DNA of 64,000 nt, taken from contig JAAWHK010000004.1 in the NCBI GenBank assembly GCA_022795805.1, positions 1 to 64,000 of the forward strand, in the 5' to 3' direction. Shown here one piece after another: positions 46,594 through 56,563 of the stretch. Both the position numbers and the translations under genes were made by a program. The DNA is from Hungatella sp. (GTDB lineage: Bacteria > Bacillota > Clostridia > Lachnospirales > Lachnospiraceae). Numbering within the stretch: the stretch's first letter is position 1; every line of letters starts with the position of its first letter. A model generated the notes under the pieces. That model did no database searches. It was not told the DNA's origin and saw nothing but the letters and a program-made list of their open reading frames with translations.

Positions 46594-48832
46594 GAAGAGA
46601 CCGGAGCGGGAAGGAAAGCCTTCCCGCTCCCGGGTTCCTGTATTTACGGTACATATGCAGCAAAAGCTGGCGTTCACGGTTTCCGTGATCTTGCTGGCTT
46701 TGTTTGCATTGGTTATGGTGCTTTACAGCATCGTCAGGGAGAACAATGAGGAGTACACCAGGGTGGTGCTGTCCCAGCGGTCTACCTACGACAGCCGCAC
46801 CATTCCCTTTCGGAGGGGGGACATTGTGGACAGGAACGGCACATACCTGGCCACCAGCGACAAGGTCTACAATCTGATCCTGGACCCGGACCAGATGTAC
46901 AGCCGGGAAGAATATTTTCTCAACCCCACGGTGGATGCCCTGGTGCAGGTCTTTGGGTATGACAGAACCGAACTTCTGGAGACGCTTCTGGACCACAAGG
47001 AATCCAAGTATCTTCGGTACGAGCGGAGGCTGACGTACGACAAGAAAGATGAATTCGAGGCCCTGCAGAAGTCTGTCAATGAGGCCAACGCGGAGGCGGG
47101 GGACGGCAGGAGGATAAAGGGCGTCTGGTTTGAGGACGAGTACAAAAGGGTATATCCTTACAATTCCCTGGCCTGCAGTGTCATCGGTTTTACCTCCGGT
47201 GACGGAAGCCAGGGCAACGGAGGCATTGAGCAGTATTACGACGAGACTCTCATAGGAGTCAACGGACGGGAGTACGGTTACCTGAATGACGACTCCAATA
47301 TGGAGACCGTCATTAAGCCGGCAAGAAACGGCAACACGGTGATGTCAACCATTGACATCTACATCCAGCAGCTGGTGGAGAGAAGGATCGAGCAGTGGCA
47401 GGCGGATCCGGGAAGCAAGCGCATAGGGATTCTGGTGATGGACCCCAACAACGGCGAGATCCTGGCCATGGCCGACGATTCCCGGTATGATCTGAACAAC
47501 CCCAGGGACTTGAGCGAAAGCTACACCCAGGAGGAGGTCGACGCCATGACGGACCAGGAGAAGGTGGACGCTCTGAGCCGGATGTGGAGAAATTTCTGCG
47601 TCAGCGATACGTATGAGCCGGGTTCTCCGGCCAAGGTACTGACGGTGGCGGCGGGCCTGGAGGAGAATGTCTTCCAGACCACCACCTACTTTAACTGCGA
47701 CGGCCTGGAATACATAGAACCCTACAGGATCAAGTGTACGGCCTATTCAAAAGAAGGACACGGCGACCTGGCGCTGGATGAAACCATCATCGTGTCCTGC
47801 AATGACGCCATAATGCACATGGCGTTTATGGAAGGAAAGACTGTTTTCAAGAAGTACCAGGATCTGTTTAACATCGGTTTTAAGACGGGAATCGATCTGC
47901 CCGGGGAGGCGGACGCGTCGTCACTGGTATATAAAGTGGATAACATGGATCCGGCCAGCCTTGCCACCAACGGTTTCGGCCAGAATTTTAACTGCACCAT
48001 GGTGCAGATGGCGGCTGCGTTCGCCTCGGTGATCAACGGCGGCTCCTACTACGAACCCCATGTGGTGAAGCAGATCCTCAACGAAAACGGCGCGGTGATC
48101 CAGAAGAATGACGGTGTCCTGGTGCGGGAGACGGTGTCCGACTCTACCAGCCGGTTTATGCGGGAGGCGCTGAGGCGCACCGTGGCTGAGGGTACCGGAA
48201 AGGCGGCCCAGGTGGAAGGCTATGATGTGGGAGGAAAGACGGGAACCGCGGAGAAAGTGGGGCGCAACAAGGAGGACTATGTGGTGTCCTTCTGCGGTTT
48301 TGCCCCGACGGACAACCCAAAGGTACTGGTGTACGTGGTTATCGACGAGCCCAATGTAGACAGGCAGGACAGCAGTTCCTACGCCAGCAAAGTGTTCGCC
48401 CAGGTTATGGGGGATATCCTTCCGTATATAAATGTATTTCCGGACACAGGAGATGAGGAGGATATCCTCACGCCGGAGGAGATCGAGGAGAATGAGGGCG
48501 TGCAGATTGAGGAAGAGACGGAGGAAAGCCGCGTGTATGAGACCGACGAGAACGCTCCGCCCGTGGAGACGGCGGAGGACGGTTCCGTGGTGGACGAAGA
48601 TATGCCCTATCTTCCGGCGGGAGAGGAGAGCCTGCCGGAAACCCTGCCGGCGGCAGCGGAGCCTGCGGGAACGGAAGGCGGTACGCCCGGCGGCGGAGTG
48701 TCCGGTGAGAGCGGCAGTGCGGCCGGAGAAAGCAGCGGGCCGCCCGGAGAAAGCGGCAGTGCGGCCGGTGAAGGCGGGGGTACTGCCGAAGAGAGTACGA
48801 CTGGCGCGTCCGGCGGCACGCATCTGCCGTAA
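46571..48832 (+). CDS. class B penicillin-binding protein (PBP2/FtsI-like)
   Basis: SPAK, SCN and KTGT active-site motifs; low-complexity Gly/Ser/Ala/Glu tail. Confidence 0.93.
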   Translation: MKTSRPTKKRPEREGKPSRSRVPVFTVHMQQKLAFTVSVILLALFALVMVLYSIVRENNEEYTRVVLSQRSTYDSRTIPFRRGDIVDRNGTYLATSDKVYNLILDPDQMYSREEYFLNPTVDALVQVFGYDRTELLETLLDHKESKYLRYERRLTYDKKDEFEALQKSVNEANAEAGDGRRIKGVWFEDEYKRVYPYNSLACSVIGFTSGDGSQGNGGIEQYYDETLIGVNGREYGYLNDDSNMETVIKPARNGNTVMSTIDIYIQQLVERRIEQWQADPGSKRIGILVMDPNNGEILAMADDSRYDLNNPRDLSESYTQEEVDAMTDQEKVDALSRMWRNFCVSDTYEPGSPAKVLTVAAGLEENVFQTTTYFNCDGLEYIEPYRIKCTAYSKEGHGDLALDETIIVSCNDAIMHMAFMEGKTVFKKYQDLFNIGFKTGIDLPGEADASSLVYKVDNMDPASLATNGFGQNFNCTMVQMAAAFASVINGGSYYEPHVVKQILNENGAVIQKNDGVLVRETVSDSTSRFMREALRRTVAEGTGKAAQVEGYDVGGKTGTAEKVGRNKEDYVVSFCGFAPTDNPKVLVYVVIDEPNVDRQDSSSYASKVFAQVMGDILPYINVFPDTGDEEDILTPEEIEENEGVQIEEETEESRVYETDENAPPVETAEDGSVVDEDMPYLPAGEESLPETLPAAAEPAGTEGGTPGGGVSGESGSAAGESSGPPGESGSAAGEGGGTAEESTTGASGGTHLP

Positions 48833-48900
48833 GCCGTGCAGTTTCCTGCATATTTTGGAGACGGCCTCATATATTATACCAATATTGCTGGGATTGGACG

Positions 48901-50637
48901 ATGCATATGGTTCAGACCAAGTCCCGTCACAGAGGAAAGATGACGGCTGTGTGGCTGATTGCTTCCCTGCTCATGGTATGCCTTATGGGCCGGCTGGTAT
49001 ATCTTATGATCTTCTGCTCGGAGCATTACAGCCGGATGGCGGAGGATCTGCACCAGAGGGAAAGGACCATCAAGGCAGCCAGAGGGCGCATCCTGGACCG
49101 CAACGGTACGGTGATTGCCACCAACCGCACGGTGTGTACCATATCCGTGATTCACAACCAGATCACGGACAAAGATGAGGTGACAAACGTTCTGTCCAAC
49201 GCCCTGGGCCTGCCCCGGGACGATGTGCGAAAGAAGGTGGAAAAATACAGTGCCAGAGAGATTGTGGCGGTCAATGTGGATAAGGAGCTGGGGGATACCA
49301 TAAGAAATTACCGTCTGGACGGCGTGAAGGTAGACGAGGACTATAAACGGTATTATCCCTACAACAGCCTGGCCTCCAAAGTCCTGGGATTTACAGGCGG
49401 AGACAACCAGGGGATCATCGGTCTGGAGGTGGTGTACGAGGAGTGGCTGAAAGGTACCAACGGTCTGATCCTGACCCAGGCGGACGCGGCGGGGGTGGAG
49501 ATCGAAAACGCGTTCGAGGATCGGGTGGAGCCGGTGGCGGGTGCGGATCTCACCATAAGCCTGGATGTAAACATCCAGACCTATGCCCAGCAGGCTGCGG
49601 GCAAGGTCATGGAGGAAAAGGGGGCCAAAAGGGTTTCGGTGATTGTCATGGACCCGAGAAACGGGGAGATCTACGCCATGGTCAATGTTCCGGAGTTTGA
49701 TCTCAACGATCCTTTTGCCCTGAATACGGAGCCTGAGGCGGGGGCGGCGGTTTCCAGACAGGATCTTCTGAATCAGATGTGGAGGAATCCCAGCATCAAC
49801 GACACTTATGAGCCGGGGTCCACCTTCAAGATCATAACCGCAGCCGCAGGTCTGGAGGCGGGGGCGGTAAATCTGGAGGACCGGTTTTCCTGTCCCGGTT
49901 TTCGGGTGGTGGAGGACCGGAAGATCCGGTGCCACAAGGTGGGAGGCCACGGGGCGGAGACATTTCTTCAGGGGGCCATGAATTCCTGCAATCCGGTGTT
50001 CATTGACGTGGGGCAGAGGCTGGGGGTGGATCAGTACTACCACTACTTTACTCAGTTCGGTCTCTTGGGAAAGACAGGCATCGACCTTCCCGGCGAGGCA
50101 TCCACCATCATGCACAGGAAGGAGAATATGGGGCTGGTGGAGCTGGCCACCGTATCCTTCGGTCAGTCGTTCCAGATTACGCCGCTGCAGCTTATCACCA
50201 CGGCGGCGTCTATCGTAAACGGGGGAAACCGGGTGACGCCCCATTTCGGCATTCGGGCGGTCAGCTCTGACGGCACCAGCGTGAGGAAGTTTTCCTATCC
50301 GATCAGGGAGGGCGTGGTGTCGGAGGAGACCAGTGAAAAGATGAGGTATATTCTGGAACAGGTGGTATCGGAGGGAAGCGGAAAAAAGGCGGCCCTTCCC
50401 GGATACTCCATAGGCGGAAAGACGGCCACGTCGGAGAAGCTCCCCAGAAGCCTGAAAAAGTACATATCCAGCTTTGTGGGATTTGCCCCGGCAGACGATC
50501 CCCAGGTCATTGCGCTGGTGACCATCGACGAGCCGGTGGGGATTTATTACGGAGGAACCATAGCGGCCCCGGTGATCGCGGATCTGTTTAAGAATATTCT
50601 GCCGTATCTGGGAATTGAGGCCGAAAAAGCGCAATAA
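48901..50637 (+). CDS. class B penicillin-binding protein (SpoVD/FtsI-like)
   Basis: YEPGSTFK, NSCN, GGKTATSEK; paralog of preceding gene. Confidence 0.93.
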   Translation: MHMVQTKSRHRGKMTAVWLIASLLMVCLMGRLVYLMIFCSEHYSRMAEDLHQRERTIKAARGRILDRNGTVIATNRTVCTISVIHNQITDKDEVTNVLSNALGLPRDDVRKKVEKYSAREIVAVNVDKELGDTIRNYRLDGVKVDEDYKRYYPYNSLASKVLGFTGGDNQGIIGLEVVYEEWLKGTNGLILTQADAAGVEIENAFEDRVEPVAGADLTISLDVNIQTYAQQAAGKVMEEKGAKRVSVIVMDPRNGEIYAMVNVPEFDLNDPFALNTEPEAGAAVSRQDLLNQMWRNPSINDTYEPGSTFKIITAAAGLEAGAVNLEDRFSCPGFRVVEDRKIRCHKVGGHGAETFLQGAMNSCNPVFIDVGQRLGVDQYYHYFTQFGLLGKTGIDLPGEASTIMHRKENMGLVELATVSFGQSFQITPLQLITTAASIVNGGNRVTPHFGIRAVSSDGTSVRKFSYPIREGVVSEETSEKMRYILEQVVSEGSGKKAALPGYSIGGKTATSEKLPRSLKKYISSFVGFAPADDPQVIALVTIDEPVGIYYGGTIAAPVIADLFKNILPYLGIEAEKAQ

Positions 50638-50778
50638 CATGCATGGAAGAAATTGCTTTGCGGTTTGGAATCTTTGGTTGATTATTCCCGTAAAAAGACG
50701 TATACTATGGAAGGACAATTTTTTGACGGCAGCGGCAGGAGATGCCCTGTGGGTATACATAAGAATTTGAGGTGCGAT

Positions 50779-51747
50779 ATGATTAACGAAACCATACTTG
50801 CGATTATTATCGCTTTTGCGATCAGCGCCGTTTTGTGCCCGATCGTGATTCCTTTTCTCCATAAATTAAAATTCGGACAGCAGGTTCGGGACGACGGCCC
50901 CCAGACCCATCTGAAGAAGGCGGGAACCCCCACCATGGGCGGCCTGATCATACTGGGAAGCATCATCATCACATCCATGTTTTACCTGTGGGATTACCCG
51001 AAGATGATTCCCGTGCTGTTTGTTACCGTAGGATTCGGTATCATCGGCTTTCTGGACGACTACATTAAGATCGTGATGAAGCGATCGGAAGGGTTGAACC
51101 CGAAGCAGAAGATCCTGGGGCAGATTGCCATTACGGGTATTTTCACCTACTATCTGGTGAATTCCGGGGAGGTGGGGACGACGGCTCTGATCCCCTTCAC
51201 CGGCGGATTTGAGAACGGATACTATCTGAATCTGGGGATTTTATATGTGCCTTTCGTGTTTGTGGTCATGCTGGGAACGGATAACGGAGTCAACTTTACC
51301 GACGGTCTGGACGGCCTGTGCACCAGCGTCACGATACTGGTGGCTACCTTCCTGACCATCATCTCCCTGGGAGAGAAGAGCGGAATCAGCCCCATAACCG
51401 GGGCTGTGGTGGGAAGTCTTCTGGGATTTCTCCTTTTTAACGTGTATCCGGCCAAAGTGTTTATGGGGGATACAGGGTCTCTGGCGCTGGGAGGCTTTGT
51501 GGCGGCCAGCGCCTGCATGATGCAGATTCCGCTTTTTATTCCCATTATCGGGCTCATCTATCTGGTGGAAGTGCTGTCGGTTATGATTCAGGTGACTTAT
51601 TTTAAGAAGACAGGGGGAAAAAGGGTCTTTAAGATGGCTCCCATCCATCACCATTTTGAACTGTGCGGATGGTCGGAGACCCGGGTGGTGGCGGTGTTCT
51701 CCATCATCACAGCCATTCTTTGTTTAATAGCGTACTTAGGATTGTAG
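50779..51747 (+). CDS. mraY: phospho-N-acetylmuramoyl-pentapeptide-transferase
   Basis: KAGTPTMGGL, GFLDDYIK, DNGVNFTDGLDGL, KVFMGDTGSLALGG. Confidence 0.97.
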   Translation: MINETILAIIIAFAISAVLCPIVIPFLHKLKFGQQVRDDGPQTHLKKAGTPTMGGLIILGSIIITSMFYLWDYPKMIPVLFVTVGFGIIGFLDDYIKIVMKRSEGLNPKQKILGQIAITGIFTYYLVNSGEVGTTALIPFTGGFENGYYLNLGILYVPFVFVVMLGTDNGVNFTDGLDGLCTSVTILVATFLTIISLGEKSGISPITGAVVGSLLGFLLFNVYPAKVFMGDTGSLALGGFVAASACMMQIPLFIPIIGLIYLVEVLSVMIQVTYFKKTGGKRVFKMAPIHHHFELCGWSETRVVAVFSIITAILCLIAYLGL

Positions 51748-51760
51748 GAGGAAAGAGAAT

Positions 51761-53125
51761 ATGAGCCGGAGTCAGAAAGTACTGGTGGCGGGAACCGGGA
51801 TCAGCGGCATCTCGTCCGCAAAGCTTCTGCTGGAAAAGGGCGGTGAGGTGATTCTTTATGACGGCAATGCCGATCTGGATCAGGAGAAACTGAGAAGTGA
51901 GTTTGAGGAGGATGCGAAGCTTACGATCCTTTTGGGAGAGTTGGACCGGAGAGATCTGACAGGGGTGGAGCTGTGTATCATCAGTCCGGGAATTTCTCTG
52001 GAGGCCCCGTTTGTGGAAGTTCTGGATCAGGCCAGAATTCCCATCTGGGGGGAGATACAGCTGGCTTACCAGTGTGCCAGAGGGCGTCTGGCGGCGATTA
52101 CGGGAACCAACGGGAAGACGACCACCACGGCTTTGGTGGGGGAGATCATGAAGTCCAAGTACGAGGATGTGTATGTGGTGGGCAATATCGGTATCCCCTA
52201 CACCCAGGTGGCTCTGGAGACAAAGGACGACAGCGTGACGGTTGCGGAAATTTCCAGTTTTCAGCTGGAAACCATCATGGATTTCAGGCCGGATGTCAGT
52301 GCCATCCTCAACATAACCCCTGACCATTTAAACCGCCACCACACCATGGAGAATTATATCGCCGTCAAGGAGAGCATTACGATGAACCAGACGGAGAGCG
52401 ATATATGTGTCTTAAATTACGATGATCCGGTTCTGCGGGCTTTCGGCTCCCCGGAAAATGAGCGGCGCAGGTGCAGGGTTATCTTTTTCAGCAGCCGTAC
52501 GCCCCTGGCGGAGGGGTACTACCTGGACGGGGACATGATCTGCTTCGCCCACAACGGCCGCATCAGCGAGATTGTGGATGTGAGGGAATTAAATCTTCTG
52601 GGCCGGCATAATTATGAGAATGTGATGGCCGCCGTGGCCATCGGGTCCGCCATGGGGGTTTCCATTGACCGGATCCGCAGGGCGGTGAAAGCCTTCAGGG
52701 CTGTGGAGCACCGCATCGAGTTCGTGCTGGAGCGGTCAGGGGTCAGGTACTACAACGACTCCAAGGGGACGAACCCGGATGCGGCCATCCAGGCCGTAAG
52801 AGCCATGCCGGGTCCCACCCTGCTGATTGCCGGAGGATACGATAAGGAAGCGCAGTACGATGAGTGGGTGGAGGAGTTTGACGGCAAAGTCAAATACCTG
52901 GTTCTCATCGGCCAGACCAGGGATAAGATTGCGGAATGTGCCAAGGAACACGGGTTTACGGACATCATGTATGCGGAGGACATGTCCGAGGCCGTGAGGG
53001 TATGTGCCTCCTATGCCAACATGGGAGACAATGTCCTGTTGTCCCCGGCCTGTGCCAGCTGGGGGATGTTCAGGAATTATGAGGAGCGGGGCAGGATATT
53101 CAAGGAATGTGTCCGAAATCTGTAA
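51761..53125 (+). CDS. murD: UDP-N-acetylmuramoyl-L-alanine--D-glutamate ligase
   Basis: GTGISGISSAKLL, AITGTNGKTTTTALVGEI, NITPDHLNRH, YYNDSKGTNPDAAI. Confidence 0.97.
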   Translation: MSRSQKVLVAGTGISGISSAKLLLEKGGEVILYDGNADLDQEKLRSEFEEDAKLTILLGELDRRDLTGVELCIISPGISLEAPFVEVLDQARIPIWGEIQLAYQCARGRLAAITGTNGKTTTTALVGEIMKSKYEDVYVVGNIGIPYTQVALETKDDSVTVAEISSFQLETIMDFRPDVSAILNITPDHLNRHHTMENYIAVKESITMNQTESDICVLNYDDPVLRAFGSPENERRRCRVIFFSSRTPLAEGYYLDGDMICFAHNGRISEIVDVRELNLLGRHNYENVMAAVAIGSAMGVSIDRIRRAVKAFRAVEHRIEFVLERSGVRYYNDSKGTNPDAAIQAVRAMPGPTLLIAGGYDKEAQYDEWVEEFDGKVKYLVLIGQTRDKIAECAKEHGFTDIMYAEDMSEAVRVCASYANMGDNVLLSPACASWGMFRNYEERGRIFKECVRNL

Positions 53126-53220
53126 AGGCGGACCGGCGGATTTGCAGACATGTCCAAAGGGCAGAAGACCGCGCCGGGAAAGCCCCGCTATAGGCATGAA
53201 TCCGGAAGGAGGAGGCTGTT

Positions 53221-54363
53221 TTGCCGAAAAAGAAGAAAAAGAAAGTAAGGCGGTTCTATGACTACAGCCTTCTGTTCACCATCGTATTCCTGACGATTTT
53301 CGGTTTGGTGATGATATACAGCAGCAGCTCCTATATGGCGCAGATCAACTACAAGGGCAATGCGGGCTATTTCATGACACGGCAGGCGATGATAGCCCTG
53401 GGCGGTTTCTTTGTTATGATTATTATCTCCAGAATGGATTACCACTGGTATGCCGGGCTGGCTTCCCTGGCGATTATGGTGTCATGGGGGCTTATGATCG
53501 CCGTGACTCTGTTCGGCAGGGAGGTAAACGGCAAGAAACGGTGGATTGAACTGGGGCCTGCCAGCTTTCAGCCCACGGAGCTGGTGAAGATCACAGTGAT
53601 CGTGGCGCTGGCCGTTCTCATAACCCGCCTGGGCAAAAACATAGACAGAATGGCCGGCGTGGTGAGAGTCGGCCTCATCGCAGGTCCCCTGGCGGCTATC
53701 GTGGCTGCCAACAACCTTAGTTCCGGTATTATCATCGTGGGAATTGCCTTTGTGATGATGTTTGTGGCCAGCCAAAAGAAAATGCCTTACTTCCTGTGTG
53801 TGCTGGCCGCCGCGGTGGTGCTTATCTTTGCGGGGCCTATCGGCCATGTCCTGACGGCGCTTAAGATCCTGAAGCCCTACCAGCTGTCCCGCATCAATGT
53901 GTGGCTGGACCCGGAGGCGTATCCCACCACAGGTGGTTACCAGGTGCTTCAGGGGCTCTATGCCATCGGCTCCGGCGGTCTGTTCGGAAAGGGACTGGGG
54001 GAGAGCATTCAGAAGCTGGGGTTTGTGCCGGAGTCCCAGAATGACATGATTTTTGCTATAATCTGCGAGGAGCTGGGGCTTTTCGGGGCGATGATGGTAA
54101 TCTTTTTGTTTGTGTTTATGATCTACCGGTTTATGCTGATTGCCAGCAACGCGCCGGATCTTTTCGGGGCGCTTCTGGTGGTGGGCGTCATGGCGCACAT
54201 CGCCATTCAGGTAATTCTCAACATAGCGGTGGTTACCAACACCATCCCCAATACGGGAATCACGCTGCCTTTTATCAGCTACGGCGGAACGTCGGTCTTG
54301 TTTCTGATGATCGAGATGGGGATGGTGCTCAGCGTTTCCAATCAGATCAGGCTGGAAAAGTGA
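53221..54363 (+). CDS. ftsW: SEDS family protein FtsW
   Basis: TTG start with RBS ggaggagg; GREVNGKKRWIELGPASFQPTELVKI; PNTGITLPFISYGGTSV. Confidence 0.93.
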   Translation: MPKKKKKKVRRFYDYSLLFTIVFLTIFGLVMIYSSSSYMAQINYKGNAGYFMTRQAMIALGGFFVMIIISRMDYHWYAGLASLAIMVSWGLMIAVTLFGREVNGKKRWIELGPASFQPTELVKITVIVALAVLITRLGKNIDRMAGVVRVGLIAGPLAAIVAANNLSSGIIIVGIAFVMMFVASQKKMPYFLCVLAAAVVLIFAGPIGHVLTALKILKPYQLSRINVWLDPEAYPTTGGYQVLQGLYAIGSGGLFGKGLGESIQKLGFVPESQNDMIFAIICEELGLFGAMMVIFLFVFMIYRFMLIASNAPDLFGALLVVGVMAHIAIQVILNIAVVTNTIPNTGITLPFISYGGTSVLFLMIEMGMVLSVSNQIRLEK

Positions 54364-54431
54364 CAGGAGAGGGCAACAGACAGGCCGCATTTACATAGGA
54401 TAGTATAAAGGAAGCCGCAGGAGGGAACAGG

Positions 54432-55682
54432 TTGTCTGTAATTGTAGTCCAGGGTTACTATCCGCTAAAAGGTGAAGTTGAGATTCAGGGTTCCAAAAAC
54501 GCGGTTCTGCCCATGATGGCGGCTGCAATTCTCCATAAAGGCACCACCGTATTGAAACATGTCCCCATGATACAGGACGTTTTCTGTATGATGGGGATAT
54601 TGGAGTCTATGGGGTGCGTATGCCGCTTTTGTGACCATACCCTGACTGTGGATGCCGGTGAGCTGACCTGCACCGGCGTGTCTAAGGAGCGGGGGAGAGC
54701 CATGCGGTCCTCCATCATCGTCTTGGGGGCGCTTCTGGGACGGTGCGGGGAGGCGGATGTCTACTATCCTGGCGGCTGTTCCATCGGCAGCAGACCCATT
54801 GACCTGCACCTGGCTGCCCTGAGACAGATGGGGGCAGTGATACGGGAGGAGGGGGAAGCCCTGCGGGCCTGCACCCGGGGGCTTAAAGGAACGGATATCA
54901 CCCTGTCCTATCCCAGTGTGGGGGCCACGGAGAATGTGATCCTGGCGGCGGTGAGGGCCAGCGGAATTACGGTTTTGAGGGGAGCGGCCAGGGAGCCGGA
55001 GATCGATGCCCTGTGCCGGATGCTCTCTTCCATGGGGGTGCGTATCGGCGGAATCGGCACGTCCGTCCTGAAAATTCAGGGGACCAAAGACCTGGCGGAC
55101 GCAGAGTACCAGGTTCCCGGCGACAGGATCGTGGCAGGCACTTACCTTTCGGCGGTGATAGCGGCCGGCGGGGAGGCCCTCCTGAGAAATGCCTCTCCCG
55201 GACAGCTTGCCTGTGTGCTGAATATCATGAGGGAGATGGGGGCGCGTATTGCCGTGTCCGGCGACGCCGTCCGCATATCCATGGACGGCAGGCCCAGGGC
55301 GGTATCCATAGAGACCAGCCCGTACCCCGGGTTCCCCACGGACTTACAGTCCATGGCTCTGGTGCTTCTGAGCGTGGGCCGGGGAAAAGGGTATTTGAAA
55401 GAAACGGTATTTGAGGGAAGATTTGCCACCGCAAAAGAATTGCATAAAATGGGTGCAGAGATTATAATAGAAGGAACCGAGGCATGTGTCACAGGAAAAG
55501 GCTTCCTTAAAGGCGCCGGCGTCCGGGCCTGCGATCTGCGGGGCGGAGCCGCTCTGGCGGTGGCCGGGCTGGCCGCCGAGGGAGAGACCAGGATCACGGA
55601 CTGCGGTCATATCGTTCGGGGATATGAGGATATCTGCGGAGATCTTCAGCACTTAGGAGGCATCATACGGAGAGAATTATGA
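54432..55682 (+). CDS. murA: UDP-N-acetylglucosamine 1-carboxyvinyltransferase
   Basis: GEVEIQGSKNAVLPMMAAAIL, YPGGCSIGSRPIDLHL; TTG start. Confidence 0.95.
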   Translation: MSVIVVQGYYPLKGEVEIQGSKNAVLPMMAAAILHKGTTVLKHVPMIQDVFCMMGILESMGCVCRFCDHTLTVDAGELTCTGVSKERGRAMRSSIIVLGALLGRCGEADVYYPGGCSIGSRPIDLHLAALRQMGAVIREEGEALRACTRGLKGTDITLSYPSVGATENVILAAVRASGITVLRGAAREPEIDALCRMLSSMGVRIGGIGTSVLKIQGTKDLADAEYQVPGDRIVAGTYLSAVIAAGGEALLRNASPGQLACVLNIMREMGARIAVSGDAVRISMDGRPRAVSIETSPYPGFPTDLQSMALVLLSVGRGKGYLKETVFEGRFATAKELHKMGAEIIIEGTEACVTGKGFLKGAGVRACDLRGGAALAVAGLAAEGETRITDCGHIVRGYEDICGDLQHLGGIIRREL

Positions 55683-56407
55683 GAAAATTCAGAATAAAAA
55701 AACCTGGGGCAGCCTTTCTGGGAATAGCAGCCATAGGGCTGGCCCTGAGTATCACAGCCATGTCGCTGAATATACGGCAGGTGACGGTGAGCGGCAACAA
55801 CCGCTACACTCAGGAGCAGCTGACGGACATTATTTTCAGGACCAAGGCAGACAGAAACTGGCTGTACTGCTATGGGAAAGACAGATTCGGAGAACACTTA
55901 CAGATTCCCTTTGTGGAGGATTACCGTCTGGTGTTCCACAGCCCCTTTGAGGTGGAAGTGATTGTCCACGAGAAAAGTGTGGTGGGGTATGTAAACTATA
56001 TGTCCAGCTGCATGTACTTTGATAAAGACGGAATTATCGTGGAAAGCACCAATGAGAAGGTGGAGGGTATTCCCTGCATCGCAGGCCTGGAGTTCGGGCA
56101 GATCGTGCTTCACAAGCCCCTGCCGGTGACGGATCAGGCCATCTTCGGCCAGATCCTTATACTGACCCAGGTTCTGTCCACCTACAATCTGGGTGTGAAC
56201 AAAATACAGTACGACAGAAAGGGGGATGCCACACTGTACATGGAGGATTTGGAAGTCGTTCTGGGCGACGGTTCCAATATTGACGGGAAAGTACTGCGGC
56301 TGTCCAACATGTTGCCGGAACTGGAGGGCCTTAAGGGGACGCTGTATCTGGATACCTATGACCCGTCCAATAATCAGATGGCATATACCTTCAAAAAGAA
56401 CTCCTAA
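55679..56407 (+). CDS. FtsQ/DivIB-type POTRA cell division protein
   Basis: Single TM then IRQVTVSGNNRYTQEQLTDIIF POTRA; between murA and ftsZ. Confidence 0.85.
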   Translation: MRKFRIKKPGAAFLGIAAIGLALSITAMSLNIRQVTVSGNNRYTQEQLTDIIFRTKADRNWLYCYGKDRFGEHLQIPFVEDYRLVFHSPFEVEVIVHEKSVVGYVNYMSSCMYFDKDGIIVESTNEKVEGIPCIAGLEFGQIVLHKPLPVTDQAIFGQILILTQVLSTYNLGVNKIQYDRKGDATLYMEDLEVVLGDGSNIDGKVLRLSNMLPELEGLKGTLYLDTYDPSNNQMAYTFKKNS

Positions 56408-56563
56408 ACTCCTAAAAAGTTGAAAAAAACAGTTGCTATTTTGGGGGAAATAAAATATAGTATTAGATAGGTTAGAAGGTAGGCCTGATTTTTTCACAGA
56501 GAGAGACATCAGGGATTTACATAGGGAAGAAGAGATTACCGATAGGTTGAAGGAGGAAATATC

